Of a stretch of DNA of 57,198 nt, positions 1 through 7,554 are shown in pieces (position 1 is the first letter of the stretch; the number at the start of each line of letters is the position of its first letter). The notes under the pieces were generated by a model, which was not told the origin of the DNA, made no database searches, and saw nothing but the letters and a program-made list of their open reading frames with translations. The position numbers and the translations under genes are program-made. The DNA is taken from positions 1 through 57,198 of the forward strand of contig WTGO01000103.1 in NCBI GenBank assembly GCA_011523515.1, given 5' to 3'. This DNA comes from Chloroflexota bacterium. GTDB lineage: Bacteria > Chloroflexota > Anaerolineae > Aggregatilineales > Phototrophicaceae.

Positions 1-62
1 GCTGTGGTGGAATTTCCAGTAAAGCGGGCGAAAATCCCAGAATCCAAATCGCAAATCAAATA

Positions 63-71
63 TGGTATACT
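63..71 (+). promoter_or_regulatory. Extended -10 promoter candidate for the dehydrogenase operon
   Basis: A TATACT box at 66-71 is preceded by TG one base upstream (63-64), which is the extended -10 pattern. No convincing -35 hexamer lies 17 bases upstream. It sits about 50 bases before the E1-alpha start codon and is the only promoter-like sequence in the short upstream stretch available. The assignment is by pattern alone. Confidence 0.45.
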
Positions 72-121
72 TGCCGACTTAAACGGGGCGGCAACGATCA
101 GGCGGCAACGAAAGGAACTGC

Positions 122-1153
122 ATGGCATCACCAAGCAAAGACATGCTCCTGGACTGGTATCGTCAAATGGTGCTGATACGGGAGTTTGAAGAGACCTGCC
201 ATCGGCTCTACGAAGAGAAGCGCATCACCGGCGTCTACCTGCACCTCTACAGCGGGCACGAAGCCAGCGGCGTCGGCTCGATGGCGGCGCTGCGCAAAAG
301 CGACCACGTCATCACCGCTTATCGCGACCACGGCATCGCGCTCATCCTGGGCATGGACCCCAAGGCGGTCATGGCGGAGATGATGGGCAAGAAAACCGGC
401 AGCAGCGGCGGCAAGGGCGGCTCCATGCATTTGGCCTCCAAAGACCACAACTTCTGGGGCGGCTACGCCATTGTCGGCGGGCATTTACCCCTGGCGGCCG
501 GCATCGCGCTGCAAGCCCGCTACAACGGCAATGACGATGTCACCATGACCTATGTCGGCGATGGCGCCACCAACAACGGCTACTTCCACGAATCGCTCAA
601 TATGAGCGCGATTTGGGATCTGCCGGTGGTCTGGATCATCGAGAACAACGGCTATGGCATGGGCACCGAGGTCGATCGCGCCAGCGGCCAGATTGAGCTG
701 CATCGCAAAGCCGAGGCCTACGGCATCAAGAGCTTCGGGCGCGTTGACGCCCAGAATGCGCTGGAGGTGTACGCGGTCGCTTCGAAGGCCGTGGAGTACG
801 CGCGCAATAACGGTCCGGCCGTCATTGAGCATGTGACCTATCGCTATCGCGGGCATGGCGTCTCGGACAAACAATACGACGCCCGCGAAGATATGTCGGC
901 GGAGCTTAAGGAGTGGATGGCCGTTCGCGAGCCGATCAAGATTCTGCGCGACTGCATCAAACAGAAATATGGCGATGTTGGCGATATATTGGCGGGCCAT
1001 GAGGCCGATGCCGCGCGCATCGTTGCGGAATCCGTGACCTTCGCCGAAGCCAGCGAATTGCCCAGCACCTATGACGACTTGCTGAGCAACACTTACATCA
1101 ATTCAGATTTGGTACACAAGACGGCGCACAGCATCGGCGCCGGCATTGATTGA
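122..1153 (+). CDS. pdhA: Pyruvate/2-oxoacid dehydrogenase E1 component, alpha subunit
   Basis: This is the thiamine-diphosphate-binding alpha subunit of a heterotetrameric E1, which decarboxylates pyruvate (or a related 2-oxoacid or acetoin) and passes the acyl group to E2 lipoyl arms in the cytoplasm. The ThDP/Mg motif is clear around residues 142-171, running from GDGATNNG to ENN. The N-terminal substrate-loop region reads HLYSGHEASGVG, where the family usually has GQEA. At 343 residues it is full length. The ATG at 122 follows AAAGGA with 5-base spacing. The beta subunit starts 18 bases after the stop and E2 follows directly, so the three form one operon. The exact substrate (pyruvate, branched-chain 2-oxoacid or acetoin) cannot be fixed from sequence; pyruvate is the default call. 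Confidence 0.9.
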   Translation: MASPSKDMLLDWYRQMVLIREFEETCHRLYEEKRITGVYLHLYSGHEASGVGSMAALRKSDHVITAYRDHGIALILGMDPKAVMAEMMGKKTGSSGGKGGSMHLASKDHNFWGGYAIVGGHLPLAAGIALQARYNGNDDVTMTYVGDGATNNGYFHESLNMSAIWDLPVVWIIENNGYGMGTEVDRASGQIELHRKAEAYGIKSFGRVDAQNALEVYAVASKAVEYARNNGPAVIEHVTYRYRGHGVSDKQYDAREDMSAELKEWMAVREPIKILRDCIKQKYGDVGDILAGHEADAARIVAESVTFAEASELPSTYDDLLSNTYINSDLVHKTAHSIGAGID

Positions 1154-1171
1154 GCGAATCAAGGAAAGAAC

Positions 1172-2158
1172 ATGGCAGCCAGAAATGTCGCCATGCGGGA
1201 AGCTATCCGCCGGGCGCTGAGAGAAGAAATGCACCGCGACGAAAATGTCTTCGTCATGGGCGAAGAGGTGGCCTATTGGCAGGGCACGCACCGCGTCACG
1301 CGCGGCTTCCTGGAAGAGTTCGGCGAGCGCCGCGTGCGCGATACGCCTATCAGCGAGATGGCGATCGGCGGCGTGGCAGTCGGCGCGGCCATGGCCGGCT
1401 TGAGGCCCGTGGCAGAATTCATGACCATCAACTTCGCCTTTCTGGCGCTGGACGCCATCGCCAATCACGCCGCCAAAGTGCGTTACTTCTTCGATGGCAT
1501 GTTCAAGGTCCCGCTGGTGTATCGCGCCGCCAGCGGCTGGGGCAACCAGGCCACCGCCTCGCACTCGCATGCGCCGGAACCGATTTTCGCCCATTTCCCC
1601 GGCCTCTACGTCGGCTGTCCCTCGAATTCGATGGATGCCTACGGCATGCTCAAAGCCTCGATCCGCGATGACAACCCGGTCCTCTTCACCGAGAGCATCG
1701 CGCTCTACCCCAAACCCAGCCCCATGCCCGAAGACCTCGACGAGGACTACCTGATCCCCATCGGCAAGGGCGACATCAAGCGCGCCGGCGGCGATGTCAC
1801 GCTGGTTGCTTACGCTCGCGGCGTGGATTGGGCGCTGCAGGCGGCGCGCGAGCTGGAGCGCGAGGGCGTGGAAGCGGAAGTGGTCGATCTGCGCTGGCTG
1901 CGCCCGCTGGATATGGACCTGGTGTATAAGAGCTTTAAGAAGACCAATCGCTGCGTGATCGTGGAAGAGTCCCTGCCCATGTACAGCTTCGGCAGCGAGA
2001 TTGCCGCGCTCCTGCAAGAGCATATGTTTGACTACATGGATGCGCCTATCAAGCGGGTGGCGGCCGAAGATGTGCCCCTGCCCTATTCCAAAGACATTGA
2101 GCTGCTGGCGCTGCCGGATGCGCAAAAGGTCGTGAATGCGGTGAAGGAGATTGTCTAA
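1172..2158 (+). CDS. pdhB: Pyruvate/2-oxoacid dehydrogenase E1 component, beta subunit
   Basis: This is the transketolase-like beta subunit that completes the E1 active site with the alpha subunit. Family features run in order: an early GEEVAYWQGTHRVTRG segment, then the conserved RVRDTPISEMAIGGVAVGAA block (about residues 52-71), then the C-terminal transketolase domain containing VEVVDLRWLRPLD-type sequence (here AEVVDLRWLRPLDMD) and VIVEES. The length of 328 residues is normal. The ATG at 1172 has AAGGAAAG upstream. The stop codon TAA is immediately followed by the ATG of E2 with no spacer, so translation of the two is likely coupled. Confidence 0.92.
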   Translation: MAARNVAMREAIRRALREEMHRDENVFVMGEEVAYWQGTHRVTRGFLEEFGERRVRDTPISEMAIGGVAVGAAMAGLRPVAEFMTINFAFLALDAIANHAAKVRYFFDGMFKVPLVYRAASGWGNQATASHSHAPEPIFAHFPGLYVGCPSNSMDAYGMLKASIRDDNPVLFTESIALYPKPSPMPEDLDEDYLIPIGKGDIKRAGGDVTLVAYARGVDWALQAARELEREGVEAEVVDLRWLRPLDMDLVYKSFKKTNRCVIVEESLPMYSFGSEIAALLQEHMFDYMDAPIKRVAAEDVPLPYSKDIELLALPDAQKVVNAVKEIV

Positions 2159-3394
2159 ATGGCGCATGAAGTCAAGCTCACCATGGACGGCCTGCTGATC
2201 AATTGGCTGAAAGATGTCGGCGACGCCGTCAGCGCGAGCGATATCATCGCCGAATTTGAAGCCGATAAAGCCACGGTGGAGATTGAGGCGGGCAGCGCCG
2301 GCCAACTGCTGGAATTGCGCGCCGAACCGGGCGATGAGCTGGGCGAGGGTACGGTAATTGCCCTGATCGGCGCTGAGGGCGAGTCGACCGCGCCGCAGGA
2401 AAGCGCGACGCCGGAAGCGGCGACATCAGCGACCGAAGCCGAGGCGGCGGCCCTAACAAACGGCCAAAGCATGACCGGCGACGGACGCATCAAGGCATCG
2501 CCGGTGGCGCGCCGCATCGCAGCCGACAAGGGCATTGACCTCAGCCGCATTGCGGGCTCGGGCCCCGGCGGCCGCATCGTCAAATCAGACGTCGAGAATC
2601 TCAGCGCGCTGCCGCCGCTGCCGCCGCTGCCGACTGCTCCATCGGCCGCAGTCACCGGCCAAGCCACCTGGGGCAAACTGCCCGAAGACGATGTCGAAGT
2701 CATTCCGCTGTCGCGGATGCGGCGCGCGATCGCCGACGGCACCGTGCGCAGCATGAGCAATACGCCCCACTTCTACGTCACGGTCGAGGCAAACGTGGAG
2801 CCGCTGCTGGCGCTGCGAGCCGAGATCAACAGCGCCCTGGCCGCGCGCGGCATCAAGGTCAGCGTCAACGATATGCTGATTAAGGCGCTGGCGCTAACCC
2901 TGCGAGCCTACCCCAACTTGAACACGCATTATTACGGCGACCGCTTCGTGCGGCGCCAGCGCGTCAACATCGGCATCGCTGTCGCCCTGCCCGAAAATGG
3001 TTTGGTTAATGTGGTCTGTCACGATGCCGACACGGTTGCGCTGAGCGCAATGGCGGAGAGCAACAAAGCCAGGTACGAACGCGCCCGCAGCGGCCGCATC
3101 AAGCCGGACGACATCCGCGGCGCTACCTTCACCATCAGCAATATGGGCCCCTTCGGCATCAAGGACTTCACAGCCATCATCAGCGCGCCGGAAGCGGGCA
3201 TCCTGGCGGTGTCGTCGTCTCAGCGCGTGCCGATTGTGCAGGCCGACGGCAGCCTGGGCGTTGGCGCGCGCATGAACATGACGCTCAGCGTCGATCATCG
3301 CGTCAGCAACGGCGCCGAGGGCGCGCAATTCATGAATCACCTGCGCGAGCTGATCGAGAATCCGCTGCGCTTGCTGGATTTGTCTTCAGTTTAG
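2159..3394 (+). CDS. pdhC: 2-oxoacid dehydrogenase E2, dihydrolipoamide acyltransferase
   Basis: E2 is the core acyltransferase that moves the acyl group from lipoamide to CoA. Domains: one lipoyl domain (about 1-75) with the lipoylated lysine K37 in EADKATVE; an Ala/Glu-rich linker; a peripheral-subunit-binding domain (about 111-146, KASPVARRIA to GPGGRIVKSDV); a Pro/Leu-rich linker; and the catalytic domain (about 180-411). The catalytic His380 lies in DHRVSNG. The family signature is HxxxDG, but here the Asp position is Asn384. The codons read CAT CGC GTC AGC AAC GGC, so the change is in the DNA. No dihydrolipoamide dehydrogenase (E3) follows in the window. E2 identity is secure; full activity is less certain because of the Asn. 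Confidence 0.92.
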   Translation: MAHEVKLTMDGLLINWLKDVGDAVSASDIIAEFEADKATVEIEAGSAGQLLELRAEPGDELGEGTVIALIGAEGESTAPQESATPEAATSATEAEAAALTNGQSMTGDGRIKASPVARRIAADKGIDLSRIAGSGPGGRIVKSDVENLSALPPLPPLPTAPSAAVTGQATWGKLPEDDVEVIPLSRMRRAIADGTVRSMSNTPHFYVTVEANVEPLLALRAEINSALAARGIKVSVNDMLIKALALTLRAYPNLNTHYYGDRFVRRQRVNIGIAVALPENGLVNVVCHDADTVALSAMAESNKARYERARSGRIKPDDIRGATFTISNMGPFGIKDFTAIISAPEAGILAVSSSQRVPIVQADGSLGVGARMNMTLSVDHRVSNGAEGAQFMNHLRELIENPLRLLDLSSV

Positions 3395-3441
3395 CCGGGC
3401 CATCACCAGGGTACTTCTTGCCGCGAAAGTCAGCGTAATTT

Positions 3442-4617
3442 ATGAAACACGGTGAGCGACAGTCCGCGCCAAAGCGGGAAAACACTCGCCGCCTGCTGTT
3501 CATCGCCTCGCTGCACCATCCCAGGGAACTGGCGGATGACATACAAGCCGCCGCCGATACCGACACGATGCCCCTCTTTCCCCGCAGCATGGAACTCTAC
3601 GCCTGGGGGCGGGCCTTCCGCAAAGCCGGTTACGAAATCGACGTCTTCTGGCGCAACCTGCCCGGCTTCGGCCGGCGCGACATCGCCCGCCTGAACAACG
3701 AAGTCTTTCGCGCCGGGCTGACCCCCGGCAAGCTCCTCGCCGGCCTGCTGCGCCGCATCCCGCCGCGGCTGCAACCCGACTTGCAGCGCCGCAATCACCT
3801 GCTGCTGGAACAGGCGCGGCGCACCCAGCCGGATCTGATTTGGCTCTCAGGCGGCAATCGCGAAATCCTCCCCGCCACCCTGGAACGGCTCAAGCGCGAG
3901 CACAACTGCAAACTCCTGTTCGTACACGGTGACTCGCCCATCGTATTCTCCAGCCACAACGAGCGCGCGGCCGCCCCGCTGTATGATCTGGTGCTGGTCA
4001 ACGATTTGTACCACGGCGCGCAATGGCGGGAACTGGGCGCGAAGCAGGTGGCCCACCTGCCCTATTCGTCGATCGACCCCGATTTTCACAAGCCGCCGGA
4101 GGGCGATAAGCCGCGCGACTACCTCTGCGACATCGGCTTTGTCGGTACGCTCGTGCCCGACCACTTGTACAGCGAGCGCGCTGCGGCGCTGGCCAGCCTG
4201 CGCGACTTCGACCTCGGCATCTGGAGCGTACATGATCTGCCCGCCGCGCTGCAGCCCTTTCATCGCGGTTACGCCCTGGGCGAGAGCATGCTGCGCGTCC
4301 TGTCCGCGGCCAAAATCTGCCTCAATACTCACGGCGACACCATGCGCTACGGCGTCAACCTGCGCCTGTTTGAATGCGCCGCGCTGGGCGTCTTCCAAAT
4401 CGTCGATGACCGGCCGGGCGTGGCCGAGCAATTTGCCGTCGGCGAGCACCTGGTCACGTTTAGCGATTTCGCCGACTTGCGAGAGAAGGCGCGCTACTAT
4501 CTGGCGCATGACGAGGAGCGCGAGCGCATGGCGGCGGCGGCGCGGCAGCATGCCCTGGCGCATCACCGCGTCGAGCAGCGCCTCGCGCGCGTGCTGGAGA
4601 TGCTGGGGGAGGGGTAA
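3442..4617 (+). CDS. CgeB-like family 1 glycosyltransferase
   Basis: This is a cytoplasmic GT-B glycosyltransferase of the CgeB/spore-maturation type. The C-terminal half carries the family pattern: a Ser-rich helix (ESMLRVLSAAKICLN), then NLRLFECAALGVFQIVDDRPG with the acidic nucleotide-sugar loop, and a terminal helix that follows VGEHLVTFSDFADL. The N-terminal half contains a Rossmann-like segment (LICLSGGNRE-like; here LIWLSGGNREILP). Length 391 residues. The ATG at 3442 has no strong Shine-Dalgarno. It lies 47 bases after E2 on the same strand but is not obviously part of that operon. Donor and acceptor cannot be deduced. Such proteins commonly modify surface glycans. Confidence 0.75.
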   Translation: MKHGERQSAPKRENTRRLLFIASLHHPRELADDIQAAADTDTMPLFPRSMELYAWGRAFRKAGYEIDVFWRNLPGFGRRDIARLNNEVFRAGLTPGKLLAGLLRRIPPRLQPDLQRRNHLLLEQARRTQPDLIWLSGGNREILPATLERLKREHNCKLLFVHGDSPIVFSSHNERAAAPLYDLVLVNDLYHGAQWRELGAKQVAHLPYSSIDPDFHKPPEGDKPRDYLCDIGFVGTLVPDHLYSERAAALASLRDFDLGIWSVHDLPAALQPFHRGYALGESMLRVLSAAKICLNTHGDTMRYGVNLRLFECAALGVFQIVDDRPGVAEQFAVGEHLVTFSDFADLREKARYYLAHDEERERMAAAARQHALAHHRVEQRLARVLEMLGEG

Positions 4618-4652
4618 AACCCCTAATTGTTGGGGGCTGGGTTTGATGCCAA

Positions 4653-4681
4653 TTGCGATAGTCTCTGTAGAGGTTTATACT
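4653..4681 (+). promoter_or_regulatory. Sigma-70-type promoter for the first T5orf172 gene
   Basis: TTGCGA at 4653-4658 and TATACT at 4676-4681 are separated by exactly 17 bases, an excellent match to a housekeeping promoter. The predicted start near 4688 gives a leader of about 20 bases carrying AAAGGAG just before the GTG at 4708. The gene therefore has its own promoter. Confidence 0.7.
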
Positions 4682-4707
4682 GTGAGCAACGGTAAAGGAG
4701 ACTTAAA

Positions 4708-5424
4708 GTGATCGTAATTCCAGCAATTCTTGTCGCAATTGCCGAAGCCGCGTTTATCGGCGGAATAGCCGGAGCTGTGATCTGCGGAATGGAAGACAAG
4801 CGCACGCTTCCCCCTGATGCGCCGAAGTCCGAACGCACAGCTCACAAGTGTATGGCGGAGGGCGCATTGATCTCAGCCACATTTACCGCGGTCGTCCCGG
4901 CTTTTGGTATTTTTGACGACATTGGAAGAGCGGGCATGGGCGCTGCAGATGACATTGCGAGAACGGCTGTAACTCAGGTGGACGACATTGCCAGAACGGG
5001 AACAGGCTCGCTAGACGACGTGGCGAGAGGCGCTACCAGCGGCGGTAGCAACGTCAGAAGTCTTGTAACTAGGAATTTGCACGCTCCACTAAGAAGAGAA
5101 TTCAATTTATCGCGGGCCAGAAACTACAAAGGACTACCTAAACTAAAAGGAAGGGCGGGTTACGTATATGTCATTGACGACATCGCTGACGGAACCCGCA
5201 AGATCGGCATGACCAAGAGTCCGGCACAGCGTCTTTCAGCTTTGCAGGGTCAGGTCGGAAGAAAATTGAACTATATCTGTATAATTCGTACTGACCATAT
5301 GCGTGTGCTGGAGAGAGCCCTACACACTGCATTTGCTAGCCAGCGTCAATACGGCTTGGACAAGGCAACTACCGAATGGTTCAAGCTGAGCCCAGCACAA
5401 GTGGCGGCTGCTTGCAGTCTTTAG
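4708..5424 (+). CDS. Membrane-anchored GIY-YIG/T5orf172-type domain protein
   Basis: 238 residues. A hydrophobic N-terminal segment (about 2-27) and a second one (about 50-70) suggest membrane insertion. Next comes a linker with three near-repeats of DDIxRxG type (about 69-105, FDDIGRAG, ADDIARTA, VDDIARTG, LDDVARG), reminiscent of linkers in polymorphic toxins. The C-terminal domain (about 148-236) has the T5orf172/MUG113 pattern: GYVYVI, KIGMTKSPAQRL, a Glu in LERALHTAF and a terminal EWFKL. That family belongs to the GIY-YIG nuclease superfamily, though the second motif has Lys instead of Tyr. The start is GTG with AAAGGAG upstream. The gene is visibly richer in A/T than its neighbours, a hint of acquisition. 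Nuclease activity is inferred, not shown. Confidence 0.7.
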   Translation: MIVIPAILVAIAEAAFIGGIAGAVICGMEDKRTLPPDAPKSERTAHKCMAEGALISATFTAVVPAFGIFDDIGRAGMGAADDIARTAVTQVDDIARTGTGSLDDVARGATSGGSNVRSLVTRNLHAPLRREFNLSRARNYKGLPKLKGRAGYVYVIDDIADGTRKIGMTKSPAQRLSALQGQVGRKLNYICIIRTDHMRVLERALHTAFASQRQYGLDKATTEWFKLSPAQVAAACSL

Positions 5425-5476
5425 AATAGCTCGTTCGGGCCGCTTGCAGCTGCCTAAACCAAGATTAGGTAAATAC

Positions 5477-6223
5477 ATGCCCAACATCACCACCACACTC
5501 GACAGCCACATCCTGCGCCTCCAACTCACCCGGCCGCAGAAAAAGAACGCCCTCACCCCGGCCATGTACGATACCCTCCGCGAAGCCATCGAGCGCGCGA
5601 ACAGCGACCCGGACATCCGCGTCATCACCCTAACCGGCAGCGGCGACAGCTTCTGCGCCGGCAACGACCTGAACAGCTTCCTCAGCGACCCCGGCTCGGA
5701 CTCCGCCGCTCGCTTTATCCAGGCCATCGCGGCGGCCGAGGCGCCCATCGTGGCCGCGGTCAATGGCGTGGCGGTCGGCGTGGGACTGACCATGCTGCTG
5801 CACTGCGACCTGGTCTATGCCGCTGCGGACGCCAGGTTCAACTTCGCTTTCATTGACCTGGGCCTGCTGCCGGAAGCCGGCTCGACCTACCTGCTGCCGC
5901 GTATGCTGGGTTACGGGCGGGCGAGCGAGCTGCTGATGCTGGGCGAAGCGTTCAGCGCGGAAACAGCGCGTGAATGCGGCATCGTGAATGCAGTCGTCCC
6001 GGCTGAAGAACTGGAACAACTGGCGCGGTCAAAAGCCGAGCAGCTGGCGGCCAAACCACCGCAAGCCGTTAGGCAGACCAAGATGCTGCTGCGGCGCGGC
6101 AGCGCGCGAGCGGTACAGGAGACGATGGAGCTGGAACTGAGTATGATCGGCGAGCGGCTGGTCTCGGATGAGGTGCGCGGCATCATGCAAGCTTTCTTTG
6201 AGCGGCGCGCGAAACCCCGCTGA
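5477..6223 (+). CDS. Enoyl-CoA hydratase/isomerase family protein
   Basis: This is a crotonase-fold enzyme acting on CoA thioesters, probably hydration or isomerisation of enoyl-CoA. Oxyanion-hole and CoA-binding segments are visible: SFCAGNDLNSF (about residues 57-67) and AAVNGVAVGVGLTMLLHCDL (about 92-111). The Glu of LLPEAGSTYLLPR (about 134-146) is at a usual catalytic position. Length 248 residues from the ATG at 5477; an upstream in-frame TTG at 5444 is less likely, as AGGT lies just before the ATG. It is wedged between two T5orf172 genes and has no obvious metabolic partners here, so its substrate is unknown. Confidence 0.85.
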   Translation: MPNITTTLDSHILRLQLTRPQKKNALTPAMYDTLREAIERANSDPDIRVITLTGSGDSFCAGNDLNSFLSDPGSDSAARFIQAIAAAEAPIVAAVNGVAVGVGLTMLLHCDLVYAAADARFNFAFIDLGLLPEAGSTYLLPRMLGYGRASELLMLGEAFSAETARECGIVNAVVPAEELEQLARSKAEQLAAKPPQAVRQTKMLLRRGSARAVQETMELELSMIGERLVSDEVRGIMQAFFERRAKPR

Positions 6224-6309
6224 CGCGACACCGGGCGCGGCGCCAGCGTATACTTGGCTGAGAGGCTTTGTAGTGGAAAGCGGCTGCTAGAGTCAGCGAG
6301 GTCGCACTT

Positions 6310-6798
6310 ATGGATATCTTAATGGGATTTGGAATCAGCTTCGGTACTGTTATCGCCATTGCGCTGGGCGTCGTTTGCGGTCTGGGGATTTCACTGCTGC
6401 TCGGCAAGAGCAGACTAGCCGGAGCGCTGGCGGGGCTTGGCTTGGGGCTGCTGCTTGCTGTGGCGATGGCGTGGCTGGGAATCGGTCGGAGCCTGCGCTG
6501 CGAATTTGGCGACCCGGTTGATCTGCCGGCCCTGCCACATCCAGCGGGCTACGTCTATGTCATCCAAGAGGTTGAATTTAGCAGACTTTACAAGATCGGT
6601 AGAACGAACAACCCGGCCCGACGCTTGCCCGAAATTCGCAACCTGCTTCCGGGCGCATCCGAGATTGTCGCCATCGTCGACGCGCAGGACGCCCCCGCTC
6701 TGGAATGGCAGTTGCATCAGCGCTATACCGAGAGTCGAAAGCGCGGCGAATGGTTCTCGCTCAGCGGCGCGCAAGTCCGCGAAATTTGCGACATATAA
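6310..6798 (+). CDS. Second membrane-anchored T5orf172-type domain protein
   Basis: 162 residues. Two closely spaced transmembrane segments (about 4-31 and 37-58), rich in Gly, are followed by a short linker and a C-terminal T5orf172/MUG113 domain (about 79-161). That domain shows GYVYVI, LYKIGRTNNPARRL, a Glu in LEWQLHQRY and GEWFSL. The domain aligns along its whole length with that of the protein encoded at 4708-5424, while the N-terminal halves differ. A TATACT box at 6249-6254 may serve as its -10. The next small membrane-protein gene starts 12 bases after the stop, so 6310-7550 looks like an operon. The nuclease role is a family-level inference; the membrane tether is directly visible. 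Confidence 0.7.
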   Translation: MDILMGFGISFGTVIAIALGVVCGLGISLLLGKSRLAGALAGLGLGLLLAVAMAWLGIGRSLRCEFGDPVDLPALPHPAGYVYVIQEVEFSRLYKIGRTNNPARRLPEIRNLLPGASEIVAIVDAQDAPALEWQLHQRYTESRKRGEWFSLSGAQVREICDI

Positions 6799-6810
6799 AG
6801 GCGGCTGAAA

Positions 6811-7032
6811 ATGCGCCGCCTCTTGGCTGGTATCTCCAAATCTATGCTGGGCGGCGCTGCCATCGGCGCGATTGCCGGCGCGATCATCAGCGGCTTTGAG
6901 CTGCGTTCCTTCCTGGATGGCGCAGTCATCGGCGGAGCGATCGGCGCCTTCTTCGGGCTGCGCGCTCAGCTGATTCGCCGGTCAGCCTCCGCAGCCGGCC
7001 TGGCGATGCGGGCGGACCAGCTTGATATCTAG
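6811..7032 (+). CDS. Small glycine-zipper membrane protein
   Basis: 73 residues, mostly hydrophobic, with GxxxGxxxG spacing in GGAAIGAIAGAI (about residues 13-24) and again in GAVIGGAIGAFFG (about 35-47). These would form two transmembrane helices or a tightly packed hairpin. A basic C-terminal tail (RAQLIRRS) follows. The ATG lies 12 bases after the T5orf172 gene. The stop TAG shares its last G with the GTG start of the next gene, so the two are translationally coupled. No family is recognised. Confidence 0.6.
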   Translation: MRRLLAGISKSMLGGAAIGAIAGAIISGFELRSFLDGAVIGGAIGAFFGLRAQLIRRSASAAGLAMRADQLDI

Positions 7033-7550
7033 TGAGGAGCTTGGAGCAAGCCTTGACCCGACTCATCGTGTACGCCTTAGTCGGCGCAAGTTTAGGCGCG
7101 CTGGTAATTTTCCTGGCAGCCGAAGGCCTGACGGAAGGCGCGGTAGCCGGCGCGCTCCTGGGCGGCAGTCTGGGCGTGCTGGTGGCGATGCGCCGCGGCG
7201 CGGGCGCTTCCACAGCCGCCTTTGAGTACGAAACTGCCGGCATCCATGACGACAATCTGGTCACAACGGCGCGCCGCAATTTAGTCCGCGAGGCTTATCG
7301 GCATACTTATGAACGCTCCCCCGGCGCTGAACTGGAGCGCCGGCTGGGCAGCGCGCGCGGTCGTCTGCTGGCGGATGCCGAGCCACAATCTGAATTGGCT
7401 GAACAGATTCAGCGACTGGAATATGGACACAACACCAGCGGCGAACGAGGTTGGCTGGCGCCGCAGGACCGGGCGCAAGCCCATGACCTGCAGGCGCCTG
7501 GGGCATTCGCGAAGCGCAAGCGCAAACCCAAACGCAAGCGCCTCGGCTAA
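7032..7550 (+). CDS. Membrane protein with basic cytoplasmic tail, unknown function
   Basis: 172 residues from a GTG start that overlaps the previous stop by one base. Two hydrophobic, Gly/Ala-rich segments (about 10-30 and 36-52) resemble those of the preceding small protein. They are followed by a long charged region (60-172) with a helical stretch (ELERRLGSARGRLLADAEPQ) and a strongly basic end (KRKRKPKRKRLG) that could contact nucleic acid or acidic lipids. It is the third gene of the operon with the T5orf172 protein. It ends 4 bases before the convergent DUF3179 gene. No known domain is recognised. Confidence 0.6.
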   Translation: MRSLEQALTRLIVYALVGASLGALVIFLAAEGLTEGAVAGALLGGSLGVLVAMRRGAGASTAAFEYETAGIHDDNLVTTARRNLVREAYRHTYERSPGAELERRLGSARGRLLADAEPQSELAEQIQRLEYGHNTSGERGWLAPQDRAQAHDLQAPGAFAKRKRKPKRKRLG

Positions 7551-7554
7551 TGGT

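Noticed and set aside
4..189. Short ORF at the window start
   Set aside because: It overlaps the E1-alpha start and promoter, lacks a ribosome-binding site and has no recognisable sequence.
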